NCBI RefSeq assembly: GCF_003063645.1
Contig: NZ_NESJ01000012.1
Location: 110,838 to 174,837, forward strand
Source: Limnohabitans sp. 2KL-51
GTDB lineage: Bacteria; Pseudomonadota; Gammaproteobacteria; Burkholderiales; Burkholderiaceae_C
DNA: 64,000 nt
Direction of reading: 5' to 3'
Numbering within the stretch: position 1 is the first letter of the stretch; each line of letters starts with the position of its first letter. Shown in pieces: positions 8,900 through 18,834 of this stretch. Below the pieces are notes generated by a model. It worked only from the letters and a program-made list of their open reading frames with translations. It was not told the origin of the DNA and ran no database searches. The position numbers and the translations under genes are program-made.

Positions 8900-8969
8900 G
8901 ACATTTGATCAGTAGCGTTGAAGCAGATTGACTGCGGCTGATGTCGAGAGACCAACCGATCCATGAAAA

Positions 8970-10133
8970 TCAGGCCCGCCACAAGTTGCCGAGGGGCTGA
9001 CTTGCGCCTGGGAGCACGTCGCTCATCGCACCCGTGCTCAACTGGAATTGCCTTTGCACAATGGGCATGATGAGGGCGCGTATGTCTCGCGTTGGCCGCA
9101 AGTCCCTACCGTCCAGCAATTGAGAGCGTCCCAGCCCCGGCCAATCGGTGAGAACTTGGCCGCCGGCAACTTGACCACCCGCGACAAACGCCACGCCTGC
9201 TGTGCCGTGGTCAGTGCCTTGGCTGCCGTTCATGGAAGCGGAACGGCCAAATTCAGTCATCACCAAGACCGAGGTCGTAGCCCAATGCACCGAGAGCGAT
9301 TCACGCAAAACCGCCAGCGCTTCGTCCAATGCAGGCAGCATTCGGCCAAGGCGCGCTGTTTGTTGGCTGTGTGTATCCCATCCACCCACTTCGAGCCAAG
9401 CGACGCGCGGGCCACGAGGTGCTGACAAGAAGGCCCCCGCTTGTTTGGCCAAAACGGTTAAGCCTGCACCCGTTGAAGGTTCTGCACCCATCGACTTGTC
9501 TTGCTGCGCCATGGCTTGGGCCAAGGCGCTGGCCAAAGGGACATCGTCGGCGTACATGGCTGCGATGCGGTCGAGTGTGTCTTGCGATTTGTTGGGCCTG
9601 CGGCTTGGCGTCCAGGTGTTGGCGCGGTCAGCGCCGCGCAGGGCCAAGGGCATGGCGGGCGTCATGGCCACCGCAGAATGCTGCGTGGCTTGCAGAGCAC
9701 GCGCCAGCCAACCGGTGCTCAAAACAAAGGGCCGCTCGCCGCCACTTTCGAGTTGCTGTTGGGCATCGAAGTGCGACCGCTCACGGTAAGGGCTGGCCAC
9801 GGCATGCACAACAGCCAATTCTTTGTTCTGATACCAGCGGTGCAAATGGGCCAAGCCGGGGTGCATGCCAAAGGTGCTGTCCAACGGCAGCGCCGTGGGT
9901 GTTTCTGCACCGCCGCGCAAAGCCGCCCATGCAGGGTCACCCAATGCAGGCACGGCAGACAAGCCGTCCAAAGCGCCCCTGAGCAGCACCACCACCAAGC
10001 GCTGCTCCGACGGCGTGTTCTCAGCTTGGGCAGCCAAAGCAAGTCGCGCAGGCAACAGGCCCGTTGCTGCGAGTCCAGCCCCAAAGGCCAGTTGTTGCAG
10101 ATGCGCACGGCGCGAAAATGATGGACTGGTCAT
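8970..10133 (-). CDS. DUF1501 family Tat-exported protein
   Basis: Secreted protein of unknown biochemical role, 387 residues. The N-terminus resembles a twin-arginine signal (SFSRRAHLQQLAFGAGLAATG). The body shows DUF1501 marks: LVVVLLRGALDGLSAVPALGD, HPGLAHLHRWY, the AVVHAVASPYRERSHFDAQ block and TSVLVMTEFGRSASMNGSQGTDHG, which resemble sulfatase/alkaline phosphatase-like folds. DUF1501 genes are almost always paired with a DUF1800 gene, as here: the ATG at 10133 lies four bases after the DUF1800 stop and has a GGAGATAAGA ribosome site. The two products probably act together in the periplasm. Confidence 0.9.
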   Translation of the reverse strand: MTSPSFSRRAHLQQLAFGAGLAATGLLPARLALAAQAENTPSEQRLVVVLLRGALDGLSAVPALGDPAWAALRGGAETPTALPLDSTFGMHPGLAHLHRWYQNKELAVVHAVASPYRERSHFDAQQQLESGGERPFVLSTGWLARALQATQHSAVAMTPAMPLALRGADRANTWTPSRRPNKSQDTLDRIAAMYADDVPLASALAQAMAQQDKSMGAEPSTGAGLTVLAKQAGAFLSAPRGPRVAWLEVGGWDTHSQQTARLGRMLPALDEALAVLRESLSVHWATTSVLVMTEFGRSASMNGSQGTDHGTAGVAFVAGGQVAGGQVLTDWPGLGRSQLLDGRDLRPTRDIRALIMPIVQRQFQLSTGAMSDVLPGASQPLGNLWRA

Positions 10134-10137
10134 GGTC

Positions 10138-11484
10138 TTATCTCCGCATCAGTTCTGGGCTGGCCAATGCAAACGCCAGCGCTTGTGCGCCACTTTCGGC
10201 ACGGGCGATAGTTTGCGCGGTGCTGGTGGTCAAGTGGGGGCCGAAAGCTTGTTGCATCAGGTCTCTCGCATCGATGTCTTTGCCGTACAACTCGCCATAA
10301 CGCTCAGCCCACTGAATCCGTTTGATGACCGCATCTGGCGAGAGCCAATCCGCGCTCAGGTCGGGCCAGCCCTGGGGTGAAGGCGCACGCGCCATGGCTT
10401 GTCCCATGGTTTGCACCCAATACGCTGAATTTTCGACGTTGATGACTTTCTTTTGCATCAGGCGGTGGGCCGAGATCAAGCACTCTTCGGGACGCTTGAA
10501 TTTGGGAGGCAGATCTTCTTGCCATGCCAAATCATGGCTGAACAAGGCCACCACCACGGCTTTGAGATCCCCATCGGTGCGGCGAAATTCCGCAGCAACG
10601 GCTTGAACCAGCGCTGCTGGCGGCGCATCGGTGACAAAGTGACGACACAGCTTACTGGCCATGAAGTCAGCGCATGCAGGGTGCCTGGCCAAGTCGGTGA
10701 GAAGCAGATCCAGCGCTTGAGGGCCTTCGGGGTAGGTGTTGCCCAAGATGGTTTTTTTGCCGGGTTGGTGCAGGTTGTCCATGAACCGTGCCACACCAGC
10801 GGTGTTGGGACCCACGGTCCAGCCGGTTAACAATTTGGCGGTTTGGGTCACATCGTCTTGGGAATAACCCGACTTCACCCCCAAGGTGTGCAGCTCGAGC
10901 AGTTCGCGGGCCAGGTTTTCGTTCAGACCCCTGTCGCGCCGGCGCCCTGCCATGGATTGCGGGCCGATCGATTGCGCGTTGTCCAAGTACAGCAGCATGG
11001 CGGGATGCACGATGGCAGCGCGCAACAGCGCTTTGTAAGAGCCCCAAGCGTGCGGGCGAATGGCTTCGTATTCATGCGGCCAGACCAAGGCCAAGGTGGT
11101 CCCTTTGGTCGCGGCCACACAAAAATGATTGGCCCAAAACTGCACCCAGCGTTCTGCCACAGGCGTCGTGGTTTGCGTCATGTGTTGCCAGCGTTTGCCA
11201 AGCCCGTGCAGATTGGTTTGGCGAAGCACCTGCCGCGCTGGGGTCATGGGACCCAAGGGGTCTTGAGATGGGTTGGTGCTGGGAGGTGTGCTTGGGTTGA
11301 GCGCTGCTTGCACAACATCACGCGAGATTTGCCAAGCTTTCGCACTGTCAACCAGACCTTCTGTGTCAAATGCGGCAGGGCGCTCAAACTGCGCCAGAAC
11401 CCAAGACCTGGGATCATTGGCAAGGGTCTGCAGATGGGGCTGCGAATAACCGAATCGATGGGATGCCAGATGGGCGGCTTGCAT
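10138..11484 (-). CDS. DUF1800 family protein
   Basis: A 448-residue protein of the DUF1800 family, which is encoded next to DUF1501 in many proteobacteria; no reaction is established. Visible family segments are AHLASHRFGYSQPH at the N-terminus, WVQFWANHFCVA, the PAMLLYLDNAQSIG block, GLNENLARELLELHTLGV, the following YSQDDVTQTAKLLTGWTV, and CRHFVTDAPP. No clear signal peptide precedes the domain. An AGAGGAAC ribosome site lies upstream of the ATG at 11484. It is the first gene of a two-gene operon with DUF1501 and diverges from phoD across 221 bases. Confidence 0.9.
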   Translation of the reverse strand: MQAAHLASHRFGYSQPHLQTLANDPRSWVLAQFERPAAFDTEGLVDSAKAWQISRDVVQAALNPSTPPSTNPSQDPLGPMTPARQVLRQTNLHGLGKRWQHMTQTTTPVAERWVQFWANHFCVAATKGTTLALVWPHEYEAIRPHAWGSYKALLRAAIVHPAMLLYLDNAQSIGPQSMAGRRRDRGLNENLARELLELHTLGVKSGYSQDDVTQTAKLLTGWTVGPNTAGVARFMDNLHQPGKKTILGNTYPEGPQALDLLLTDLARHPACADFMASKLCRHFVTDAPPAALVQAVAAEFRRTDGDLKAVVVALFSHDLAWQEDLPPKFKRPEECLISAHRLMQKKVINVENSAYWVQTMGQAMARAPSPQGWPDLSADWLSPDAVIKRIQWAERYGELYGKDIDARDLMQQAFGPHLTTSTAQTIARAESGAQALAFALASPELMRR

Positions 11485-11705
11485 GCGCAGTGTTCCTCTT
11501 CAAGCGGGTTTGAGCATTTCGCTAATTTACACCCTTAATTTGTACACATTGTGAAACCTGGGCTTTCATGGCTTGGCAAGCCACGGCCCCTTTCAGCCAA
11601 ATCGGTGGCAAGGCCGCGTTAGGGCATGCGGCCTGTCATGAAAAGTTCATGGACCCCTGTCAAAGTGGTCTGTGAATCTTTTCATCAACGCTACTGGAGC
11701 CGCGC

Positions 11706-13418
11706 ATGTCGCAAACCCCTTCCCGCCGTGAATTCATGATCAAAGTGGCCAGCGTCTCGGCCGCCGTGACTGCGGGTGCCGCCCTTTCCGCTTGTGGTGG
11801 ATCATCGGACGCCCAACCTGATTTCCTTTACGGTGTGGCCAGCGGCGACCCCTTGGCGGACCGCGTGATCCTTTGGACCCACGCCAAGTTCCCTGGCTCT
11901 GACAATACGGTGACTTTGCGTTACCAAGTGGCCGCCGATGCGGCCTTCACACAAATCGTTTCCCAGGGCGATGTTGAAGCCAAATCCGACACAGGTTTTA
12001 CGGCCAAGGCCGATGCCACTGGCCTGATGGCGGGCACCAGCTATTTCTTCCGTTTTGTCAACAGCACGGCCACTTCCCCTGTGGGTCGCACCCGCACCCT
12101 GCCCACCACCGCCACCAGCCTGAAATTGGCCGTGATGAGCTGCAGCAATTACCCTGCCGGCTATTTCAACGTTTATTCCGAAGTCGCCAAAAGCGATGCC
12201 GAATACGCTTTGCATTTGGGCGACTACATCTACGAATACCCCTCCACAGGTTATGCCTCCAGCACAGCAGCCACCTTGGGCCGTGTTTCTGCACCGGTCA
12301 ATGAAATTTTGAGTCTGGCCGATTACCGCACCCGTCACGCCCAATACAAGAGCGATCCGGACAGCAAAAACCTTCACGCCCTCAAGCCCATGATCGCAGT
12401 TTGGGACGACCATGAAATCGCCAACGACGCCTTCAAAGACGGCGCTGAAAACCACACGCCCGCCACAGAAGGCGCCTGGGCCGCACGCCGCGCAGCCGCC
12501 CTGCAGGCTTACCACGAGTGGATGCCGATTCGCACAGGTGCTGACAAGGCCAAGATTTACCGCAGCTTTGACTTTGGCAAATTGGTCAGCCTGCACATGC
12601 TGGATACCCGTTTGGTCGGCCGCGATGAACAGATTGACATCGTTGACCTGGCTGGGCTCAAGGGTGCCGCAGCGCAGGGCAAGGCATACAGCTCATTCAC
12701 CGCCCCCACCCGACAAATGATGGGCAAAGACCAAATGGATTGGCTGACCACTCAAATGGCCAGCAGCACAGCCACTTGGCAAGTGCTGGGGCAACAAGTG
12801 CTGATGGCCCGCATGGAGTTTCCTGTCTCGGTGCTGGCCGCATTGAACAGCACCGACACCTCCACAGCGGCCCAAGCTGCGGGCAACAAAGCGGTGACCG
12901 ATTACATCGTGGCCAAGAACACGCCTGCTGCCGTTCGCACTGAAGCTCAAAAAGGGTTGATGGACACCACCAAGAATCCTAAACTGGGCTACAACCTGGA
13001 CGCTTGGGATGGCTACCCCGTGGCACGCGAGACCTTGCTGCTGACCGCTTTGCAACTGAAAAAGCGCTTGGTGGTGTTGGCGGGTGACACGCACAACGCT
13101 TGGCACAACCACCTGACCCTGATGGGCCTGACCAACCCCGCCTTGGCGGGAACCAAAGTGGGTGAAGAATTTGGCACCAGCTCGGTGAGCTCGCCAGGTC
13201 TGGAGGAATACTTGGTCACGCTCAAACCGGCTGAAATCAAAGCCATTTTTGAAGGCGTGATCGACGATCTGAAGTGGGTGGATGCATCCCAGCGCGGCTA
13301 CCTGAAAATGACTTTCACGGCCACCGAAGCCAAGGGCGAATGGTTTTTTGTGAACACCATCACCAACCGCACTTACACCAGCGCCTTGGGCAAAGCGGTC
13401 ACCATGGCCGCCGCTTGA
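11706..13418 (+). CDS. phoD: PhoD-like alkaline phosphatase (phosphodiesterase/phosphomonoesterase)
   Basis: Exported metallophosphatase that releases phosphate from organic esters. The signal carries a twin-arginine motif (SRREFMIKVAS) and a lipobox-like LSAC at residues 27-30, so it may be a Tat-exported lipoprotein. Next come the PhoD N-terminal Ig-like domain (FLYGVASGDPLADRVILWT) and the catalytic domain with MSCSNYPAGYFNVY, LHLGDYIYEY, DYRTRHAQYKSDPD, VWDDHEIAND and VVLAGDTHNAWHNHL, which hold the iron/calcium ligands. Length (570 aa) fits the family. A GGAG site precedes the ATG, and a hairpin after the stop probably ends transcription. Pho-box control is usual for this family, but I found no convincing box in the upstream gap. 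Confidence 0.9.
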   Translation: MSQTPSRREFMIKVASVSAAVTAGAALSACGGSSDAQPDFLYGVASGDPLADRVILWTHAKFPGSDNTVTLRYQVAADAAFTQIVSQGDVEAKSDTGFTAKADATGLMAGTSYFFRFVNSTATSPVGRTRTLPTTATSLKLAVMSCSNYPAGYFNVYSEVAKSDAEYALHLGDYIYEYPSTGYASSTAATLGRVSAPVNEILSLADYRTRHAQYKSDPDSKNLHALKPMIAVWDDHEIANDAFKDGAENHTPATEGAWAARRAAALQAYHEWMPIRTGADKAKIYRSFDFGKLVSLHMLDTRLVGRDEQIDIVDLAGLKGAAAQGKAYSSFTAPTRQMMGKDQMDWLTTQMASSTATWQVLGQQVLMARMEFPVSVLAALNSTDTSTAAQAAGNKAVTDYIVAKNTPAAVRTEAQKGLMDTTKNPKLGYNLDAWDGYPVARETLLLTALQLKKRLVVLAGDTHNAWHNHLTLMGLTNPALAGTKVGEEFGTSSVSSPGLEEYLVTLKPAEIKAIFEGVIDDLKWVDASQRGYLKMTFTATEAKGEWFFVNTITNRTYTSALGKAVTMAAA

Positions 13419-13443
13419 TTCTCGATCGCTGATGTTCTCTGTT

Positions 13444-13467
13444 GGCCTCAGGTCCTTGCCTGAGGCC
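13444..13467 (+). terminator. Hairpin terminator after phoD
   Basis: Perfect nine-base arms GGCCTCAGG and CCTGAGGCC with a six-base loop, 26 bases after the phoD stop. There is no strong T-run behind it, so termination efficiency is uncertain. Confidence 0.65.
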
Positions 13468-13504
13468 GGCAAGTGTGAAGAGTCGCTGGTCATTTAAAAA
13501 ACCA

Positions 13505-14055
<551 letters not shown>

Positions 14056-14262
14056 GCCAGGAAGCTTGAATTTTCACGGGCATGGTTGAATTTTCAAGTG
14101 CCTGGTGACCCAACGATGACAGTGGCGCCATTCAAGTTCCCCCAGCCTACATTTGATGTCTCGCAGGCGAAGGTGTCATTGTGTTGTTGATGCCCGCCTA
14201 CCGGGATGTGTTCGTCTGCGGTGTAGCCTTACAGCGGTTGGCTGTTTTGGCGTATTCGCGGT

Positions 14263-15150
14263 TTAAACAGGAACTTCACCTAAAACGGTGCAACGACGAA
14301 TCACCCGACTTTGGGTGTGTGGGTCGTAAGGGGTGGCTTTGTGAAGCAAGCAACGATTGTCCCAAACAATGAGTTGGTGTATTTGCCACTCATGTTCATA
14401 AGACAAGTCAGCATGGATGGACATTCGATTGAGTTCTTCAATCAGAGCACGACCTTCTTCGTAAGGCATACCCACAACGTATTCCGCATGGTCCCCTAAA
14501 TACAAACATTTTCGACCCGTTTCTGTATGGGTACGAACAATAGGTTGATCAACTGGGGGCACAGCTCTGCGCTGGTCTTCAGTCATAGGATCTTCGCCAT
14601 GCCTGCGCGTGCGTGAAAAATCAAGGTTATGCACTGCGCGCAAATTGGCAATGCGTTTTTTCCATTCAGGACTCAACCGTTCATAGGCACCATACATGTC
14701 GCAAAAGTGGGTTTGCCCACCTTGCCCGGGTATCGGCATCACCTCGCCATAAATCACAGTGGCATGCCCAGTGACGCGTTGCCAAGATCCATCGGTATGC
14801 CATTGCAAGGTGCCTTTGTCGGGATGCTTGCCATTAGGCTTGCCCTCGGCGTTCAGATTGGAGAGCCGAAACAGCTCAGGAAATCCGTCGGCATGGTATT
14901 GGTTCATCACATGGACCTGAACTTCCCCAAAGCATTGGGCTAACTTTACTTGCTGTGCAGGTGGAACGTCTTGGGGCGGAAACAAAAGAACTTGGTATTG
15001 CAAAAACGCACGGTGAATGCCGGCAAGGACTTCGGGCGTCATTTCATCTGACAGATTGACTCCGCTGATCTCCGCTCCTAAATGGGGAGTGAGTGGTCGA
15101 ACGCTAAAAGGCCAGTCCGTTTTTGTAGATACGAATTGAGTATGGCCCAT
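14263..15150 (-). CDS. TauD/TfdA-family Fe(II)/2-oxoglutarate dioxygenase
   Basis: Cytoplasmic non-haem iron oxygenase of 295 residues; the family hydroxylates taurine, alkylsulfates, phenoxyacetates and similar acids to release sulfite or a carbonyl. It has the iron-ligand motif WHTDGSW (H118, D120), the distal histidine in LLHKATPYDP (H270), and the oxoglutarate-binding arginine in SRVIRR (R282). The N-terminus PFSVRPLTPHLGAEISGVNLSD is typical of TauD. The start at 15150 has a GGAGAA ribosome site; the frame runs further upstream only through lpdA relic sequence. It stands alone between two lpdA relics, so it is probably transferred cargo. The substrate is unknown. Confidence 0.9.
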   Translation of the reverse strand: MGHTQFVSTKTDWPFSVRPLTPHLGAEISGVNLSDEMTPEVLAGIHRAFLQYQVLLFPPQDVPPAQQVKLAQCFGEVQVHVMNQYHADGFPELFRLSNLNAEGKPNGKHPDKGTLQWHTDGSWQRVTGHATVIYGEVMPIPGQGGQTHFCDMYGAYERLSPEWKKRIANLRAVHNLDFSRTRRHGEDPMTEDQRRAVPPVDQPIVRTHTETGRKCLYLGDHAEYVVGMPYEEGRALIEELNRMSIHADLSYEHEWQIHQLIVWDNRCLLHKATPYDPHTQSRVIRRCTVLGEVPV

Positions 15151-15299
15151 GGATTTCTCCGATATTGAGTGAAGATAGATACAGCCAGCGCCATCGAAGC
15201 CTTCAAACATCCGCCAGATAACGGTAACAGCAACTTTGACAGATTCGAGAAGAGATCGAAAAATAGTAACACAAATGCAATAGTCAAAAGGCTGTCCAA

Positions 15300-15812
15300 G
15301 TGCAGAGTATTTTTCGATGATTGAGCCGCCCAGTAAAGCACAAAACACGTACCGTTGACAGTTCGGGCTTTGTCTGAATATCTTGGAGACTGGCCTACTT
15401 TTTGGTCGGAGGAAAATCCTTGCAAGATCTGTACGCCAACGCCGCCGCCATGCCAATGCTCTCGCCCAGCTTGGGTTGCAGGTGAATGGTTTTGCCGATA
15501 TCCACGACGTCTGCGCCATTTTCAATCGCCAGCGCAATCTCGTCAAATATGTCGCCCGCGTGCGTGCCCACCCAAGCCTCTTCGGGGTCGGTGTAAGCGA
15601 CGCCGGGTATGACGCGTGCGTTAATTGCCGCGGCTGCCAACTCTTTGGTGCAGTGCAATTCGCCCACAATCACTTCAGCGCCTTTGTGTGCTTCGTGCAC
15701 CGCCTTGCGTGCCAACATGGGCTGGCCCACGAAGTCGCTAATGGCAAAGATGCGAGGCACTTTGGTGCGAATCTGAATGTCGACGTTGATTAAGCTGCGG
15801 ACGGTCATGGCC
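15300..15812 (-). pseudogene. lpdA 3'-end relic 2
   Basis: Minus-strand lpdA fragment, open from a start-like codon near 15844 to the stop at 15395. It matches intact lpdA from INVDIQ-RT-VP-IFAI through GQPMLARKAVHEAH and AAAAINARVIPGVAYTDPEEAWVG, jumps the same 58 or so codons missing in relics 1 and 3, then continues THAGDIFDEIALAIENGAD to the C-terminus (ESIGMAAALAYRSCKDFPP). Likeness continues past the stop into the terminator (GTACCGTTGACAGTTCGGGCTTTG, 15349-15372) and about 45 bases beyond it into sequence resembling the 5' flank of the IS91 element at 50.6 kb. No FAD or NAD domain remains. Confidence 0.88.
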
Positions 15813-15831
15813 TCGCAGCGATAAAAGTACT

Positions 15832-15850
15832 TTTTAAGGTACACTTAAAA
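15832..15850 (+). promoter_or_regulatory. Candidate operator of the higBA-type module
   Basis: Perfect seven-base arms TTTTAAG and CTTAAAA around GTACA, ending one base before the toxin ATG at 15852. Its position suits an autorepressor site bound by the XRE-type antitoxin encoded downstream. Binding is inferred, not shown. Confidence 0.6.
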
Positions 15851-15851
15851 G

Positions 15852-16207
15852 ATGTTGTCGAGCAAAAAAATTCCTGCAATCTTTTACCGGTCTGGCTCAG
15901 GCAACGAGCCAGTGCGCGAATGGCTGAAGACTTTGGAAAAACAGATCGCTTGACCGTTGGTGAAGACATTGCCTATGTCCAATAAAAATGGCCTATAGGC
16001 AAACCACGGATCGATCATTTGCGGGGGCCGATCTGGGAAGTGCGCAGCAAGATCGGCAACCGCATCGCACGCGTGCTTTTTGCTGTGTAAGAGTCCGAAA
16101 TAATTTTGCTGCATGCCTTTGTCAAGAGGACCCAGCAAACCAACCTCGCCGATATTGAACTGGTGACCAACCGCTTGAAGGAGTGGATCAATGGCCAAAG
16201 CAACTAA
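15852..16207 (+). pseudogene. Inactivated HigB/RelE-type (Gp49-like) toxin
   Basis: Reads MLSSKKIPAIFYRSGSGNEP, then VREWLKTLEK, after which a one-base frameshift near 15940 is needed to continue as TDRLTVGEDIAYVQ. A TAA follows, then KWPIGKPRIDHLRGPIWEVR and IGNRIARVLFAV, a second TAA, and finally ILLHAFVKRTQQT...IELVTNRLKEW. This is the complete fold order of the phage-derived Gp49/HigB mRNA-interferase family, but with one frameshift and two in-frame stops, so no active toxin can be made. The last 17 bases overlap the antitoxin gene, as in intact higBA operons. Confidence 0.85.
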
Positions 16208-16520
16208 AGTCAATTCCCACAGGGGTAGCAGTTTTGATGACTTCCTCAAAGAGGACGGCATCTATGAAGAGGTGCAGGCCCGTGCGCTTAAACGAGCATT
16301 AGCCGAGCAACTGGACGACGCCATGCAAAGCGGCAAACTCAGCAAAGTGAATATGGCACAACGCATGGCCACCAGCCGCTCCCAATTGGACCGCGTGCTG
16401 GACCCGAGCAACCTGTCCATTCAGCTCGACACACTGATCAAAGCAGCAAGCGCAGTGGGTAGGACTGTCGAAATTCGGCTCAAGCGCGAGACCAAACGAA
16501 CGCGAGTCACCACGACATAG
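16191..16520 (+). CDS. higA: XRE-family HigA-type antitoxin, intact while its toxin is broken
   Basis: A 109-residue helix-turn-helix protein. The DNA-binding segment LSKVNMAQRMATSRSQLDRVLDP (about residues 49-71) is the HigA2/XRE type found behind Gp49-like toxins, where it neutralises the toxin and represses the operon. The start at 16191 overlaps the toxin 3' end. The reading frame is undamaged although the toxin has three lesions, so selection may still hold the regulator, or decay of the toxin is recent. The symbol rests on family type rather than proven orthology. Confidence 0.8.
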   Translation: MAKATKVNSHRGSSFDDFLKEDGIYEEVQARALKRALAEQLDDAMQSGKLSKVNMAQRMATSRSQLDRVLDPSNLSIQLDTLIKAASAVGRTVEIRLKRETKRTRVTTT

Positions 16521-16618
16521 TGAAAGCCAAAGCCCGTTGTGCTTCAGCAAGTGCTGAAGTTTGCTGCTTTGGGCATGCCCGCCGTCCTGAACAAGTACCA
16601 TAGAAGCTGAGTTGATCC

Positions 16619-18073
16619 ATGTCCCTAGACTACGCCACCCTTGACGCCCTGCGCAGCCACCACCCGGCGTGGCGGCTGTTGCGCTCGGACCATGCGCCGC
16701 TGGTGGCCAGCTTTTTGCACCGGGTGTTCGTGGTGCCCAATGTGCGGTTGATGGCGGCGGCGGATTTGGCCGAGGCGCTGGAAGATGCCTTGTATGCCTT
16801 GCGCCTGAACTTGGGTGAAACCGCTTTCCCGAAGTCGGCGCTGGAGTATTTGAACGATTGGGCTGCGCACGACAAGGGCTGGCTGCGCAAGTTTTACCGC
16901 TCGGGCACAGACGAGGCCCAGTTCGATTTGACGCCCGCCACCGAAAAGGCCATTGCCTGGCTGGCGCAGCTGAGCGAGCGGCATTTCGTGGGCACAGAGT
17001 CGCGCTTGCTCACGCTGTTTGACCTGCTCAAACAAATGAGCGAGGGCAGCGAAGCCGACCCGGCCAAGCGCATCGCCGAGCTGCAGAAAAAGCGCGCTGA
17101 AATCGACGCCGAAATCGCCCGGGTGCAGTCGGGCGATGTGCCGCTGCTGGACGACACCGCGCTGAAGGACCGCTTTCAGCAATTCACGCAAGGTGCGCGG
17201 GAGTTGCTGACCGACTTTCGCGAGGTTGAGCACAATTTTCGCCAGTTGGACCGGCGTGTGCGCGAGCGCATCGCGCTGTGGGAGGGCAGCAAGGGCGCAC
17301 TGCTCGAAGACATCATGGGCGAGCGCGATGCGATAGCCGATTCCGACCAGGGCAAGAGCTTTCGCGCCTTCTGGGATTTTTTGCTGTCCAGCCGCAGGCA
17401 AGAGGAGTTGACCGCGCTGCTCGATCGCGTGCTGGCACTGCCCGCTGTGGCCCACCTGAACCCTGACGCCCGCACCCGCCGCGTTCACTACGACTGGATG
17501 GAAGCGGGCGAACATACCCAGCGCACCGTCGCCGCCTTGTCCCAGCAATTGCGCCGTTTTCTCGATGACCAGGCCTGGCTGGAAAACCGCCGCATCATGG
17601 ACATCTTGCACGGCATCGAAAGCAAGGCGCTGGCGCTGCGCGACGCGCCTGCACCCAGCAACGTGATGGAAATGGCGCAGGCCAGCGCAGACATTGCACT
17701 GCCCATGGAGCGCCCCCTGTTCACCCCAAGCGTTCAACCGGTGATTGCCGACTTGGTGTTGCAGGCGGGCGATGAAGACATCGACCCCGCTAAGCTGTTT
17801 GACCAAGTTTTTGTCGACGCGGCACGGCTGACCCGCCATATCCGCCACGCCCTGCAAGACCGCGCCCAGATCACCCTGGCCGAGCTGGTGGCCAGCCAGC
17901 CCCTGCAACAGGGCTTGGCCGAATTGGTGGCCTATCTGCAGCTGGGCAGTGCCAGCTTCAGCACCGTGGTGGACGAGGACAGGCCCGAGCCCATCCACTG
18001 GCAAACGCTGGCCACCGATGGCCAAACCATCACCCGCAGCGCCCGCCTGCCCCGCGTGATCTTCATGCGCTGA
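16619..18073 (+). CDS. jetA: Wadjet anti-plasmid system, JetA (DUF3375, kleisin-like)
   Basis: First gene of a four-gene Wadjet operon. JetA is the kleisin-like subunit (DUF3375) of an SMC-type complex related to MukBEF that recognises and restrains small circular DNA so that JetD can cut it. Family marks are the N-terminal LDALRSHHPAWRLLRSDHAPLVASFLHRVF, then DWAAHDKGWLRKFY, a coiled-coil region around residues 155-240, a middle block FRAFWDFLLSSRRQEEL, and the C-terminal segment ending TARLPRVIFMR-like (here ARLPRVIFMR). Length (484 aa) is normal for the family. An inverted repeat (CTTCAGCA/TGCTGAAG, 16542-16559) lies in the short gap upstream, and jetB follows after 44 bases. Confidence 0.95.
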   Translation: MSLDYATLDALRSHHPAWRLLRSDHAPLVASFLHRVFVVPNVRLMAAADLAEALEDALYALRLNLGETAFPKSALEYLNDWAAHDKGWLRKFYRSGTDEAQFDLTPATEKAIAWLAQLSERHFVGTESRLLTLFDLLKQMSEGSEADPAKRIAELQKKRAEIDAEIARVQSGDVPLLDDTALKDRFQQFTQGARELLTDFREVEHNFRQLDRRVRERIALWEGSKGALLEDIMGERDAIADSDQGKSFRAFWDFLLSSRRQEELTALLDRVLALPAVAHLNPDARTRRVHYDWMEAGEHTQRTVAALSQQLRRFLDDQAWLENRRIMDILHGIESKALALRDAPAPSNVMEMAQASADIALPMERPLFTPSVQPVIADLVLQAGDEDIDPAKLFDQVFVDAARLTRHIRHALQDRAQITLAELVASQPLQQGLAELVAYLQLGSASFSTVVDEDRPEPIHWQTLATDGQTITRSARLPRVIFMR

Positions 18074-18117
18074 ACCAGAACGCAAGAACACAAGAACAAA
18101 AAACCGAGGCCCCCAGT

Positions 18118-18834
18118 ATGGAAGAAGAATTTTTGACCACCCCACCGACCCATCCGCAGCCGCATTCGCATTCGCTTTCACACCCCGTGGTGGCGCCCAC
18201 CGCTGATTTGTCGGTATTGCTGATCAACCTGCTCAAAAGCGTGCTCTACCGCGATGCCGACGAACGCCAGTGGGCCGCCCTGCTGAACCTGCAAGCGCGG
18301 GTGCGTGATTACGTGGCGGTGCTGAACCTTGAGTTGGTGCTGGACGAGGCCGAGGGCTATGCCTTCTTGAAGAGTCGCCCCGAAGCGGCCGACGACGAAG
18401 CCGCGCCCCGCCTGCCCCGTTTGGTGGCACGCCGACCGCTGTCCTTCGCCGTGAGTTTGTTGCTGGCTTTGCTGCGCAAAAAACTCGCCGAGTTTGACGC
18501 AGGCGGCGGCCAAGACGCCCACGCGGGGCGGCTGGTGCTCTCGCGAGACGACGTGGTGGAGCTGGTGCGCGTGTTCCTGCCCGACGGCACGAACGAAACC
18601 AAGCTCATCGACCAGATCGAGACCACCATCAACAAGGTGGCCGAACTGGCGTTTTTGCACAAACTCAAACCCGCCGGTGGGGCTGCCGCCGGGCAGGCCA
18701 GTTACGAGGTGCGGCGCATTCTCAAGGCCTTTGTGGACGCCCAATGGCTGGCCGAATTCGATGCGCGCCTGGCCAGCTACCAGTCTGAGCTGGCCGGCGT
18801 GAGCGACAACAAGGAAGGGGCCCACCATGCTTGA
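18118..18834 (+). CDS. jetB: Wadjet system JetB (DUF4194, KITE-like)
   Basis: A 238-residue MukE-like (KITE) subunit of the Wadjet SMC complex, DUF4194 family. After a histidine/proline-rich N-terminal tail come [22 protein letters not shown] and [23 protein letters not shown], which are the diagnostic first winged-helix elements. The middle contains [25 protein letters not shown], and the C-terminal winged helix ends [19 protein letters not shown]. The gene overlaps jetC by eight bases, so translation of the two subunits is coupled. JetB bridges the JetA kleisin and the JetC ATPase heads. Confidence 0.95.
   Translation: MEEEFLTTPPTHPQPHSHSLSHPVVAPTADLSVLLINLLKSVLYRDADERQWAALLNLQARVRDYVAVLNLELVLDEAEGYAFLKSRPEAADDEAAPRLPRLVARRPLSFAVSLLLALLRKKLAEFDAGGGQDAHAGRLVLSRDDVVELVRVFLPDGTNETKLIDQIETTINKVAELAFLHKLKPAGGAAAGQASYEVRRILKAFVDAQWLAEFDARLASYQSELAGVSDNKEGAHHA

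Noticed and set aside
16625..18181. A 518-codon minus-strand frame opposite jetA
   Set aside because: It is antisense to a recognised DUF3375 gene in a complete operon; low-complexity translation with no motif.
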